This document shows, piece by piece, positions 46,465 to 57,451 of a DNA stretch of 64,000 bases (position 1 is its first letter; the number at the start of each line of letters is the position of its first letter). The notes under the pieces were generated by a model. It saw only the letters and a program-made list of their open reading frames with translations, was not told the DNA's origin and did no database searches. The DNA comes from Thamnidium elegans (Eukaryota; Mucoromycota; Mucoromycetes; Mucorales; Mucoraceae). The stretch spans positions 310,001 to 374,000 of the forward strand of contig JAIXMG010000014.1 of the NCBI GenBank assembly GCA_025201345.1, given 5' to 3'. The translations under genes were made by a program, and so were the position numbers.

Positions 46465-48293
46465 ACGAATGTTAATAAACTTTTTGAAGTTCTTGATACG
46501 TAAAATGTGGCGTATTTTTTTTAAACGTCGCATGAAATAAGTTGGAACAAGTACAGACATGTGCTTGTATATGAAAGAATGATTAAATAGAACCCAACCA
46601 AGTTGGCCCCATTCTTTCCTTTCTCTTTTTTTTTATTATTATTCTGAACTCATTATACATACAAATAAGTGTCAAAAGGAGTCTATATCTTATATTTATT
46701 CTTCGTTTATTTTCCCTGTGGTATAATGGCTATCATCTTTGTAAACGAATACGTCTCTTCTTAGAGCATAAGAACATTTGTTGTTAAGAAACGTTCAAAT
46801 GAGTTCCACCTGACAGCTATACAGTAAATATATCGAGCTGCTTTTTTCTGTTTGTTTTAATATCGTATAAAGGTACATAAAAAGTAATAACTCATATTTT
46901 ATTTTCTGAGCGTGTAAATAGAACGTGTGTATCATCTTTTATATATATTATAACCGGCTAATTTAAATTCTAGAAATGAACTACACAAGATACCAAGCCA
47001 TATGAATAACTTTCTATGCTGATTACATTGACCAAAACTTAAAGAAGTACAAGAAAAAAAAAAAAAAAAAAAAAGAGCAAAGAATTGGAATACTTTGATA
47101 ATGTTGGAATGTCAGTGAAAATGAGCTAGTGGTTGTTTCCATCAGCATAATTCGTAGTAATTCTCTTTGGATATAGAAGATACGGACAATTAAAAGTGCA
47201 TTTATAAATAGGTCTATTATAAAAACCGAGAAATTCAGGGACGCGAATTTAAAACTACGGTTTTTTATGGTAACAATGGGGCGAGTGAACGCCTTAAACT
47301 TGAGCGGGCGCGTGGAAAGGTAAAAACCCTACTTTATGGTTTTGTATATGATGTCAATTGTAAATTTATTTTTAGAACAACAAATCAAATCGTGTTTCCA
47401 ACGAAGCCCACTATTTTTAATAAAGTAAATTAAGGGGAGTTTTCTCAAGCTACGTATTAAAACTACGGTTCTTTATAAAAATATTGAAAGTACACCTCCC
47501 TTACTTTGGTATTTACTACAAATTTATTTAAATACAATGTCTAGTACCCAAGAAAAAAAAAAAAAAAAGCTTTACTACCTACGGGAATGTATGTTTTTTT
47601 TTTACTCTTATCTGAAATCGACCACCTTTTATTTCCTTGTTTAAGATAAAGTAGTTATCACATATGTTGTCAAAAGACCACGCGTTTAATATGTCTTTTG
47701 AAAATACTTGTCTTGATGTAGTGTGCACTTGGTTAGAGAGAGAGAAAATGAAAAGTCTCCAACTAAGCAATGTCTATTTATGAACAATTTCATCTGTTTG
47801 ATAAACCCAACGGCTTACTATAGCCGCCCATTTTAGAAAGATAGAAGACTTCTTTTGATAGCATTAAAGAAAGAGAGTTTCTTGATTGTAAGCACGTGTT
47901 TAACGAAATACGGGACGTGTGCAACCATAACCAAATAATAATAATAAAGCCCATTTAACCTTTTGACTATAATGATTACTTCACGTTCTTGGTAAAGACA
48001 AATTACAAATTATATTATTACAGTTATAAATTCGTTCCTATTTACCAGATATAGTAATTTTCTTCTTAAAAGACCCCCATTATAAATTTTAACGCTGCAG
48101 AAAAAATAATTCTACAACTTTAAAAATTTCTTTGCCGTTTTTCCTTTAAAAAAAGGAATAGTATCGTATTACCTCATTAAGGTACCAACCTTATGTCTAA
48201 AGTTTTTTTTTTCTGTATAAATAGAGTCCCGTACCTTTTTTTTTTTTTTTTTTTTTAACCAAAGTAACTCATCTTTTTTTTTCTATACACACA
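45964..48293. other. Large intergenic region
   Basis: About 2.3 kb with no gene I can support. It holds a (CT)n tract just after the bZIP stop (45972-46005), an inverted repeat at 46180-46214, a T run at 46422-46459, an A run near 47055-47073, and two short imperfect copies around TTAAAACTACGGTT (near 47250 and 47457). Confidence 0.5.
46180..46214. repeat. Inverted repeat, 9-bp arms
   Basis: AGATTACGC (46180-46188) and its reverse complement (46206-46214) enclose a 17-nt loop, about 220 bp after the bZIP stop codon. It could form a hairpin in a 3' untranslated region. Confidence 0.6.
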
Positions 48294-49915
48294 ATGCCTG
48301 CCGGTAAACTTTCCGTATCTCCATGTAAGTGATATCTATTATATATAAATTTTACAATACTTAAACCCTAGTTTTTCTAGTGACCATCCACGGCCTTGAC
48401 CAAAATGGATTCCCCAGTAAGTCTTTATATACATACTAAAGCTCCAATTCTTTAACATTTTCTATTAGACTCTCATACCTTTATTGGTTGTTACGTTTCT
48501 CAATCCGAAAAGCAAAGAACAAATTCTGCACCCGGTCCTCAACCTCAATTTAAAGATACTTTATCATAGTAAGTAATAACCTCATCAAGCGCATATGTAT
48601 ATACTAAACACAATTTTTTTTTTAAAAAAAATAGTAACGTAACTGAAACCAGTGAAACACTTTTCCTTGACGTAATTAACGAAGACCCATCTCACCCTGG
48701 TGTTATTGGTTCAGGTCAACTTTCATTAAAATCCGTACTTGATACAGGTCGTTTCGAAGATTGGGTACCTCTTCAATCTTCTACCGGTGGACACCTTGGT
48801 CATCTTTACATGAAATTATCTTTCTCTGTAAGTTCACCCCCCTTTATTTTTCTATTCAAAGTATATATTGACATCTTTTTAAAATAGTCTTCTGAACAAG
48901 AACCTAACCCTTATGGGGTTCCTTCTCCTACCGGTACTCCTACTCCCAGTAGTGATACTCGTGATATCTCAACTCTCGAGACTTCAGGTCAACCTGCACC
49001 TGCTTATAATCCTAACGCTAGTCTTTCCACTCTTGAAACTTCTGGTGTTCCTCAGCCTGCCTATAATGGAGCTGCCTCCAGTTTCTCCCCATCTACACCA
49101 GTTGCTGGCGCACCAATTGCTGGTACACCACCTGTAGCTACTGAGCCTGTCAAGAAGCCTAAGAAGGAAGTTCCTGAATGGATGGTAATTTATAATATAT
49201 TCCATTTTTTTTTTAAAAAAAAATACTAACAATAAAATAGAAATATGGTGGTGCAGCACTTGCTGGTGCCGCAGCTGTTGGTCTTGGAACCTGGGCAGTA
49301 AACGCCTTAGGTTCTGATGATGAAGAAGAGCAAGACGAAGAAGCCAAGCAAAAGGCACAAGAAGCTCAACAGCAACAACAATCTATGATGTCTGAAGGTA
49401 CCTACGCTCCTCCTCAAAATGCTTATGACCAGCCTCAAGAGTCTTATGGTTCTAGAAGCTTTTCTGGTCCTGATGATGCTGAAGTAGCTCGTCGTGAAGA
49501 AGAAGAACGTTATGAAGCGCGCCGTAGAGAAGAAAATGAACGTTATGAAGAGCGTCGTAGAGAAGAAGAGGAACGTTATGAAGAGCGTCGTAGAGAAGAG
49601 GAAGCTGCTCTTCAAGAGGCTGTAGATGCCGCAGAAGACGCTGCTGATAGAGCAGAAGATGCCGCAGAAGATGCAGAGGAGGCTGCTGAAGAAGCGGAGG
49701 AAGCTGCTGAAGATGCCGAAGAAGCTGCTGAAGAAGCCGAAGAAGCCGCAGAGGAAGCAGAGGAAGCAGCCGAGGACGCTGAAGAAGCCGCAGAAGAGGC
49801 AGAAGAGGCAGCTGAAGAGGCAGAGGAGGCAGCTGAAGAGGCAGAAGAGAGTGGTAGCAGCAGTGACGAAGAAGAAGAGGAAGATGAAAGACCCAACGAC
49901 TGTAAATGGCGTTAA
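48294..49915 (+). CDS. C2 domain protein with glycine-zipper membrane segment and Ala/Glu heptad repeats
   Basis: 443-aa protein; exons 48294-48324, 48381-48416, 48469-48568, 48635-48827, 48888-49184, 49241-49915. Residues 1 to about 118 form a C2-type beta-sandwich (LSVSPLTIHGLDQNGFPN, LFLDVINEDPSHPGVIGSG, GHLYMKLSFS) without an obvious full set of calcium-binding Asp. A Pro/Thr/Ser-rich linker with two copies of STLETSG follows. Next is a short Ala/Gly hydrophobic segment (KYGGAALAGAAAVGLGTWAV), probably membrane-inserting. Arg/Glu-rich repeats (EERYEERRREE) then lead into an Ala-Glu array of roughly 80 residues (units AEEAAEE/AEDAAED) and a Ser/Asp/Glu end. Function unknown; a lipid-binding tether or long-helix spacer is my inference. 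Confidence 0.75.
49625..49850 (+). repeat. Coding 21-bp/7-residue Ala-Glu repeat array
   Basis: About eleven units of seven codons (Ala-Glu-Glu/Asp-Ala-Ala-Glu-Glu pattern) in the last exon of the C2 protein. Synonymous codons vary between units, so the array is not a fresh expansion. The opposite strand shows a spurious Ala/Ser frame. Confidence 0.85.
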
Positions 49916-50333
49916 ACAAAATCTGCATATAATTTTCCTTCCATAATTTTCTTTTTTCCTTCGGAGATTCTAACCCCACTATTTGTACTTTTAAAAATAA
50001 AATAAAATCTATATACATACATACACTCACCGTTTTTCTTTTAAAAATAAAAAAACTAAAAAAATAGACAATTGCACTTTAAGCATGGGCTTATCTACTT
50101 CTCGATTTAGTAACAAATTGATTCTTTTTATACAGATTTTGTGTGAAAAAAACAAGCATAATTGAGTGTCCGATGTGACGTTTCTGGAAGACCATGTCTT
50201 TTTTTATGAGTTTTTTTTTTTTTCTTTTGTTTCCCTTCACTTTCTTTTTTTTTTTTTTTAGTATTATTCCAACCCTTGGAAACACTTTCTTTGTAAATTA
50301 CTTTTTTTTTTAGAACTTATATATAAATACAAA

Positions 50334-51033
50334 ATGGGACATTCTTCACAAGATCACTCTAGAGATCCTTGGTAAGTTATTTTTCCAAAAAAAAAAATAA
50401 AATAAAAAAAATACCCTTGAAAAAATATAAAATAATTTTTTAGTGCTAACTTTTTTATTTTTTTTATTTTTTTATTAGCCCTTGGGTCATTCTTAACGAT
50501 TTAGGTGGTGCCTTCGTTATGGGTGCTGTTGGTGGTGGTATTTGGCATTCAGTTAAAGGTGCAAAGAACTCACCCAAGGTATTTACAAAAAAAAAAAAGG
50601 GGTAAAAAAATAAAATAAAAGGAAGGGTATTAAAGTAAGAATATAGGGTGAACGTTTGACTGGTGCAGTCTCAGCTATGAAAGCTCGTGCTCCCGTTTTA
50701 GGTGGTAACTTTGCTGTTTGGGGTGGTCTTTTCTCAACATTTGATTGTGGTTTAAAGGGTATTAGACAAAAGGAAGATCCTTGGAATTCGATTATTTCAG
50801 GTGGTTTGACTGGTGGTGTTTTAGCTGCTCGTGGTGGTGTTAAGGCTGCTGCTGTCTCTGCTGTTGTTGGTGGTGCTCTTCTTGCTTTAATTGAAGGTGT
50901 TGGTATTGGTATCTCTAGAATGACTGCCGACCAAAACAAGCCTGTCATGCCTCAAGTAAGTCTTTTTATATATATATATATACTGAAATAATATCTATAC
51001 TAAATTTTATCTTCTTTTTTTTTTTAGATCTAA
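50334..51033 (+). CDS. TIM17: Tim17, mitochondrial inner membrane translocase subunit
   Basis: Channel-forming core subunit of the TIM23 presequence translocase in the mitochondrial inner membrane, 150 aa. Exons: 50334-50371, 50479-50578, 50647-50955, 51028-51033. The N-terminus [20 protein letters not shown], the Gly-rich helices ([19 protein letters not shown]), [20 protein letters not shown] and [20 protein letters not shown] are diagnostic. Two Cys that form the conserved disulphide are present (in DPCPW and [10 protein letters not shown]). The final exon adds a single Ile codon and the stop. This is slightly odd but required by the donor at 50956. Confidence 0.97.
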
Positions 51034-51781
51034 AAAAAAAAAGCTTTACTTTCTCGAAAAAAAAACACACACACAAAAAAATATAGATTTTATTTACTTG
51101 GTTTCTCTTATATAAAAAGAATACTATCTCCCAATCCCTTGTGTATATATTATACGTCACCCCTTTCCTTTTTTTTTTAATATTTGTATTAGCATTTATT
51201 ATCCTGTCAAGATACCTGGATTTGATTGTCATGGATTTCATACAAATAAATGATTTTGGATAAAAAAGCATTTTTTTTTATTGTGTTAAAATGGGGGGGG
51301 GGGAAGTGCATTTATGCTTTTAAATAGTATGGACATGTCAACTCAAGTTGTTTCGGATGTCTCATAATTGATCTACCCTAGTTTACAAATACATTACCCT
51401 TTTTATTGTATGATTCAATTGGTCTTACTGTTTTTACTGCAATTCAATAACACGCCTTCAATTGATACTCCTAATCGATACGTGCTTTTTTTTGTGTGTC
51501 TGTTCATGGTGATCTCACTTTCTTTTTTATTATATTGAAAAAAAAAAAATCAATTTTATTTTCTATATGCAGCTTAATATAATTAACAAGGTACTTTTTA
51601 ACCTTGTTTACATGTACTTGTTGCCTAAAGAAAAGCGAACGTGTTGTACAAATATAAACAATAGTCAATTTTTATTTTTATTTTAACGTATAAAAAGGGA
51701 AGCCTTTTTTTTATAATTATTGTTATTTTCCTTTTTTTTTTTTTTTTCTTTAAAATATACAATATCCATATATTCCGATAA
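51034..51781. other. Intergenic, Tim17 to Spt7
   Basis: About 0.75 kb of AT-rich spacer. It contains a run of G at about 51294-51302, rare in this region, and a T run before the Spt7 ATG. No gene seen. Confidence 0.5.
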
Positions 51782-52216
51782 ATGAGTATACAAACAACTT
51801 TACCACCATGGTTGCCACTATCGTATATACTATCACACCATCTAGTCCAACATAAATTGCATAAACGTTTCTTGACGGTTAATGAACGAAAATATTTTCA
51901 AGATGCATTATGCTCTTTTGCAACATGGATAGCGTTTATCAATCAACAAGAACCAACTTTTACAGAATTAGAAACAACTGCATTTCGTGTCCGTTCCATG
52001 CTTTATGAACAGTTTATACCCCATCTATTCCATACTCACAAACCTTGTTGTAAAACTGTCGATCTGGACCACTTATTAAATCAAGCGCGACAATTATCTT
52101 TACCTGACCAACAACTCATTACTCGAGAATGGCAAACGTTTGTAGAAATTCATTTAAAAAAATTGGCATCACCTGCATTACATAATACCGTGGAAGAAGC
52201 GAAACAAGAAGGTAAA

Positions 52217-52257
<41 letters not shown>

Positions 52258-52944
52258 ATGTGTGTATGTCTTTATCCTAAAGAGTTATTATAGCTTCAAC
52301 ACCTACCCCAAACAATAAACCAATAGAAGAGCCTACCGCCGTGACTGATAACGTACCACTTCGAGATATTTTTCATACATTGGAATCAGATAGAGCTGCC
52401 ATGATTGAGCAACGTAAATTAGAGGTAAAAAAATACAAAAATAAAATAAAAATAACCAATATAGTTTTGTCTTATAATGCCATCTTTTAGGAATTTGAAG
52501 CTCAAGAAGAATTGAACGAAGCAGAAGAAGAAAAAGAAAACGCTGCTGCAAAATCAGTAAGTGTAATGCATATTTTAACCAATTTTAACAATTATTTTAA
52601 TTCTTTATAACGTAGCTATCTATATTTAATGCCGATGGTAATTTCAATTTAAAGGTAAAAACGCTTTTTAAAAAAAAAGATTTTTTTTTTAACTTTTACT
52701 TTCTAGTACCTTTTGCAAGGTATTGTAGCCAACAGACAAAAGACTTCATTATCTGATCGCGAGCTACAAAACTTGTTATCTGATTTTAAACCACACAGAT
52801 CCAAATGGGCAAACGATGACAGAGTCGGTCAAGAAGAATTATACGAAGCTTGTGAAAAAGTTTTGACAGATTTAAAAAATTATACAGAACATTCCACTCC
52901 ATTTTTAAACAAGGTCAATAAACGTGAAGCACCCGATTATTTTG

Positions 52945-52986
<42 letters not shown>

Positions 52987-55011
52987 ACGTACTTATAGAC
53001 TTTTTTTCTTTGATGTAGTGATTAAAAAACCAATGGATCTTGGAACAGTAACCAAAAAAATGAAGAACCTTAGTTACAGATCAAAAAAAGAATTCGCGGA
53101 TGACCTTTATCTGATTTACGATAATTGTCTTACCTACAATACCAATTCGGTAAAACTGTACTTTTTTTTTTTTTTTAAAAAAAACATCCCTCACATATAT
53201 ATTAACATTTTATATATGTAGGCAAGTGAATATAGAAAGCATGCAATTGCAATGAGAAGAAAGACAGAAAGATTAATGTCTCGAGTACCCAACATTAGCA
53301 TTAAAGAAAGGATCGAGACCGAGATAGAAGAAGAAGGAGACGAAGTAAGTGAAGAAGAAGATCACGAACCGCATCGAGTCTCCAAAAAATCTTCCGGTAA
53401 ACATATGGTATCTATCGAACGAAAGACAACCCCTATGATTCATAACGATCGAGAGAGATCTGCCACAGCTCCATTATCTGCTATCGATGCTACCTTTTTA
53501 ACAGAGATGGATGTTGCATTAACTCCCGATAGAATCGGAACCCCTCAACATGAGCAGTATGGCGGTAAACATTTAAAGAAACAAGAAGGGGATGAGAATA
53601 TCGATTTAGAGCAAGAGGAAAAGAAGCTGGGTGCTGAAATTGATGCTGATATGGGTGAACTGCAAGACCAAGTATGGAGAGACAAGACCAAAAAAACACG
53701 AGCTAAACTCACAGTAAGTCTTTTTTTTTTCTTATATGTGTATATATGTACATATAAAACTTGTATATGCTAAAAAAAAAATAGACTGATGTTGAGAAAC
53801 AATATCAATTTTCATTTGGAGAAAGAGAAGCATTAATGCGATCCGGTTTAGACATGGAACGTTTCTCAATGATTGAACACTTGCACGATAAGCCTGAATC
53901 CGTACTTAAACTTATACGCTGTGAACCCGACAAATTTTTAAAATGGACTGAACGTAGATTAGGTCAAACAACTTTATACGATGATTTTGATTTAGATTCT
54001 AGTGATGATGAAAATCCAGACGCCTTCTTTTCCAGAAAGATTTCAAAACCAAATAAACTTATTGACGATTCTGCCAAGGCGGATTTGTTCTTATCCGAGT
54101 ATGAATTAACAAGTGGATTGCCTGAAATTGATGGTGTGAATGAGGATATTATTGGACCAGGTTTACCAGATCCAACACAACAGTAAGTAACGACAAAAAA
54201 AAAAAAAAAAAAAAAAAGGATAGGACCAAACAAATATATACTTTAGCCGTTCAAATATTTCCATGGATGTTTACCCAGAATTAACCTTTCCAAATTATGG
54301 ATTAAACCCTATTATTGATAAGAATAACAATACATTGAAAAAAGTTCGATTAATGTATTCTAAATGTAACGCTATTCGTAATAACGTACCTGTAAGTTAT
54401 ATATAATATATACAAGACAAAAATTTCTCATCATCTCTCTTCCTCTTAGATGTCTACTTTAGCTTCTTCTATCGAACTAGATCCTATTCCGACCAAAGAA
54501 CAGCCACAACTGGCATTAACCTGTGACACATCTAAATTACCACCTTTAAATTTAGACAATGAAACCGGTCACCAAATGTCACAAAAAGTTTTGACAAAGC
54601 TTCTTACTCATGCAGGATTTGAGGGGGCTAAATTAGGAGCATTAAATGTGCTAACAGACATTATGACAGATTATATTCAAACTATTGGAAAGACGTTGCG
54701 TACATATTGGGATGATTATGGTCATAAAATGGATGGCGATGTAAGTAAAAATTTCTCTCTTTTTTTTTTTCTTTTTTTTTAAAAAAAAAGCATACAAATT
54801 GATACACATATTATGTAGGAAATGTTGTTACATACATTATACGAAAATGGAGTTATGAATATATCTGAATTAGAGAACTATGTTCATGATGATGTAGAGA
54901 AAGGAAGTTCTAGGTTAGATGATTTACATCGTAGACTTCAAACTTCTTATCAAGATTTACTCTCTGTAAGTATTTTATTTATTCAATAGGCATTTTAATA
55001 CTTAACCACTT

Positions 55012-55064
<53 letters not shown>

Positions 55065-56022
55065 GGTCCTGTACAAGAAGGAGAAGAGGATGATTTATTA
55101 AACGAAGAAGAAACATTTGTTACGTAAGTTACATTTTTTTTTAATAGGGTAAAAAATAAAATTAAGACTGACTGTTTGATTTATAGCGGTATTTTTGGAG
55201 AGGATATTGGAGAAGATTATTTCGGGTTCAAGAATATTGGTTTAGATCAAGAGTATAATTTAGATTCACTTAGTGTAAGTACCACTGAAAAAGAAAAAAG
55301 AAAAAAGTATCATATACTGATAACAATATATATATATATAGATACCAAGTAGATTATGGTATGGTAAAAATAAGGAAAAAGTAAAAATACCTGGCGAGTA
55401 AGTATCCCCTTCTTCCCCTTTATACACAAAACAAAAAGTTTCTTTTTTAACACGTATATATAGTCCAGCAAAAGAAGTGCAATACAAGTACCCGCCCCCA
55501 TCCAACTTTCTACCCGTCACATCAGAGAAACCAATTATCGGTTTACTACAACCTTACTTTCTAAAACGGTTATCTGACCCAACAACCATGCTAGAAGACG
55601 AATATATCCCTAACCGTAACAAGAACCGATCACGTTACCCACCGACCAACAAAACCAACGCCGGTAAAAAGAAGCTGTCAAAGGAATCCTCTGGTGGTGG
55701 ATCAGGTAATGGGAACGACCACAAGAAATCGAAGCGGAAGCGACCCACAGAAGAAATTGTTGCAGAAAAAGCAGAGCGAGCAGAAAAGAAACGTCAAAAG
55801 ATGGAAGAAAAAGCATTGAGAATTGCAGAAAAGGAAAAGAAGCGTAAATTACGAGAGGAATTAAAAGAACAAGAAAAGTTGGCAAAGATTGAAGCTAAAG
55901 AGAAAAAAAAGGCACAGAATAAAAAGATAAAAAATACACATTCTGCTGCTTCTTCTACAAAAGGTACTTCTGTTCCTCCTGGTGATTCTCCTTCTGGTAT
56001 GGAAGATGAAGATGATGATTAA
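51782..56022 (+). CDS. SPT7: SAGA complex bromodomain subunit Spt7
   Basis: Scaffold subunit of the SAGA histone acetyltransferase coactivator, 1,090 aa. Fifteen exons: 51782-52211, 52294-52424, 52491-52556, 52616-52654, 52707-52947, 53019-53149, 53222-53713, 53785-54182, 54247-54391, 54450-54740, 54819-54965, 55065-55123, 55187-55274, 55342-55397, 55464-56022. The Spt7 signature precedes the bromodomain ([20 protein letters not shown]). The bromodomain (about residues 260-350) has [40 protein letters not shown] and the acetyl-lysine-binding Asn in NCLTYN. The conserved [10 protein letters not shown] region and a histone-fold segment near residue 725 ([20 protein letters not shown]) follow. 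The C-terminus is very Lys-rich with a long charged helix. TFIIB lies 211 bp downstream on the same strand. Confidence 0.92.
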
Positions 56023-56233
56023 AGAATTTATTATAGTGTATATTTACATAGAGCAGAAATAAAAATATATTCACATATATAATTATGCGGCATGGTTGTA
56101 CACAGCCAAAATGTACAAATTAAAAAAAAAGAGGCACTTCACATGACCCCCCTCCCCCCCTCTCTCTCTCCTATTCAAATCCTTTTTTTCTTTTTTCTTT
56201 TTTCTTTTTTTTCTTTTTTTCTTCTTTCTTTAA

Positions 56234-57319
56234 ATGTCCCCTCATATTCCCTTTCCTTTAAGAGAAACAGCTAAAGTAGATGAGAATCAACCTTTTCAAC
56301 CCAACTTAAATGTTTCTTTAACCTGTCCAGATTGTCGAATCAAACCACCTCATATTGTAGAAGAGTTTGCATCTGGAGATTTGGTTTGTGGAGATTGTGG
56401 CCTTGTATTAGGAGATCGTATTATTGATACTAGATCAGAATGGAGAACATTTGCAAACGATGAAGGCGATGTATGGATTTAACACCGTCTTATTTTAAAC
56501 AGTAATAATAATATACTAAAAAAAAAAAAAATTGTTTAGGATCCTTCTCGTGTTGGTGCTGCATCTAATCCTTTATTAGATGGAGATCAATTAGATACAG
56601 TTATCTCACGCCGAGATGGTGGAACGGGTATCTCTCGAGACCTAAACAAAATTCAAGGCCGAGCCACCGCTCAAAAAGGTGAAAGAAACTTGATGCAAGC
56701 TTATAAAGAAATCACTGCTATGTGTGATTCAATTTCTTTATCTAAAGTAGTCAGCGATACAGCTAAACAACTATATAAACGAGTAGAAGATGAAAAATTA
56801 TTGCGTGGTAAATCCAGTGATGCTATTATAGCTGCTTGTATCTGTATTGCCTGTCGTCAAGAGCGAGTTGCTCGAACATTTCGAGAGATTTGCGCATTAA
56901 CACGAGTTCCCAAGAAAGAAATTGGACGTTGTTGTAACGCTTTAAAAGCCAAATTACAAACCAGTACATCTGTTATGAATTCAGAAGATTTAATGTCTAG
57001 ATTTTGTTCCAATTTACAGTTACCCAACTATGTTCAAAAGTCAGGTGTCGATTTAGTTCGAAGAGCCAAAGAATTGGGTACACTTGCAGGCAAGTCGCCA
57101 ATTTCCGTTGCTGCGGCTTGTATTTACTTGGTTTCTTATTTATTCAAGAGTCCAAGAACCACAAAGGATATTGCTAATGTCGCTGGTGTATCAGAAGCCA
57201 CCATCAAAGCTGCTTATAAGTCCTTGTATACTGAGAAGGAAAAGTTGATTGATTTAAATAGTTTAAAGGATAAGCCTAATTGTGAAGGTATCTCGTTTGA
57301 TGAGCTAGTATTGCCTTAG
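56234..57319 (+). CDS. Transcription initiation factor IIB (TFIIB)
   Basis: General RNA polymerase II initiation factor, 338 aa, from exons 56234-56470 and 56540-57319. The zinc ribbon has Cys at about residues 31, 34, 52 and 55 (LTCPDC ... LVCGDC). The B-reader/linker is present ([12 protein letters not shown] then [13 protein letters not shown]). Two cyclin repeats follow: [18 protein letters not shown] through [20 protein letters not shown], and [20 protein letters not shown] through [16 protein letters not shown]. All core elements are intact. It is placed tightly between Spt7 and the WD40 gene (132 bp to the next ATG), so its 3' UTR and the next promoter probably overlap. Confidence 0.96.
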
Positions 57320-57451
57320 TTTATTTTATGAAACCTTTTTATTGTTTCACCGATTTTTTTTTTTTTTTAATATTTTTTATCTTTTTTTTGTTTTTGTTAC
57401 ATCTATTTTTCTTTTTCTTTTTCTTTTTTCTTTTTATAAAATATATACATT

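Noticed and set aside
47190..47480. Two copies of TTAAAACTACGGTT-like sequence as a possible element
   Set aside because: Similarity is limited to about 15-20 bp and does not extend into a longer unit.
49612..49896. Minus-strand Ala/Ser repeat protein
   Set aside because: Antisense image of the Ala-Glu heptad array of the C2 protein; no splice or start context.
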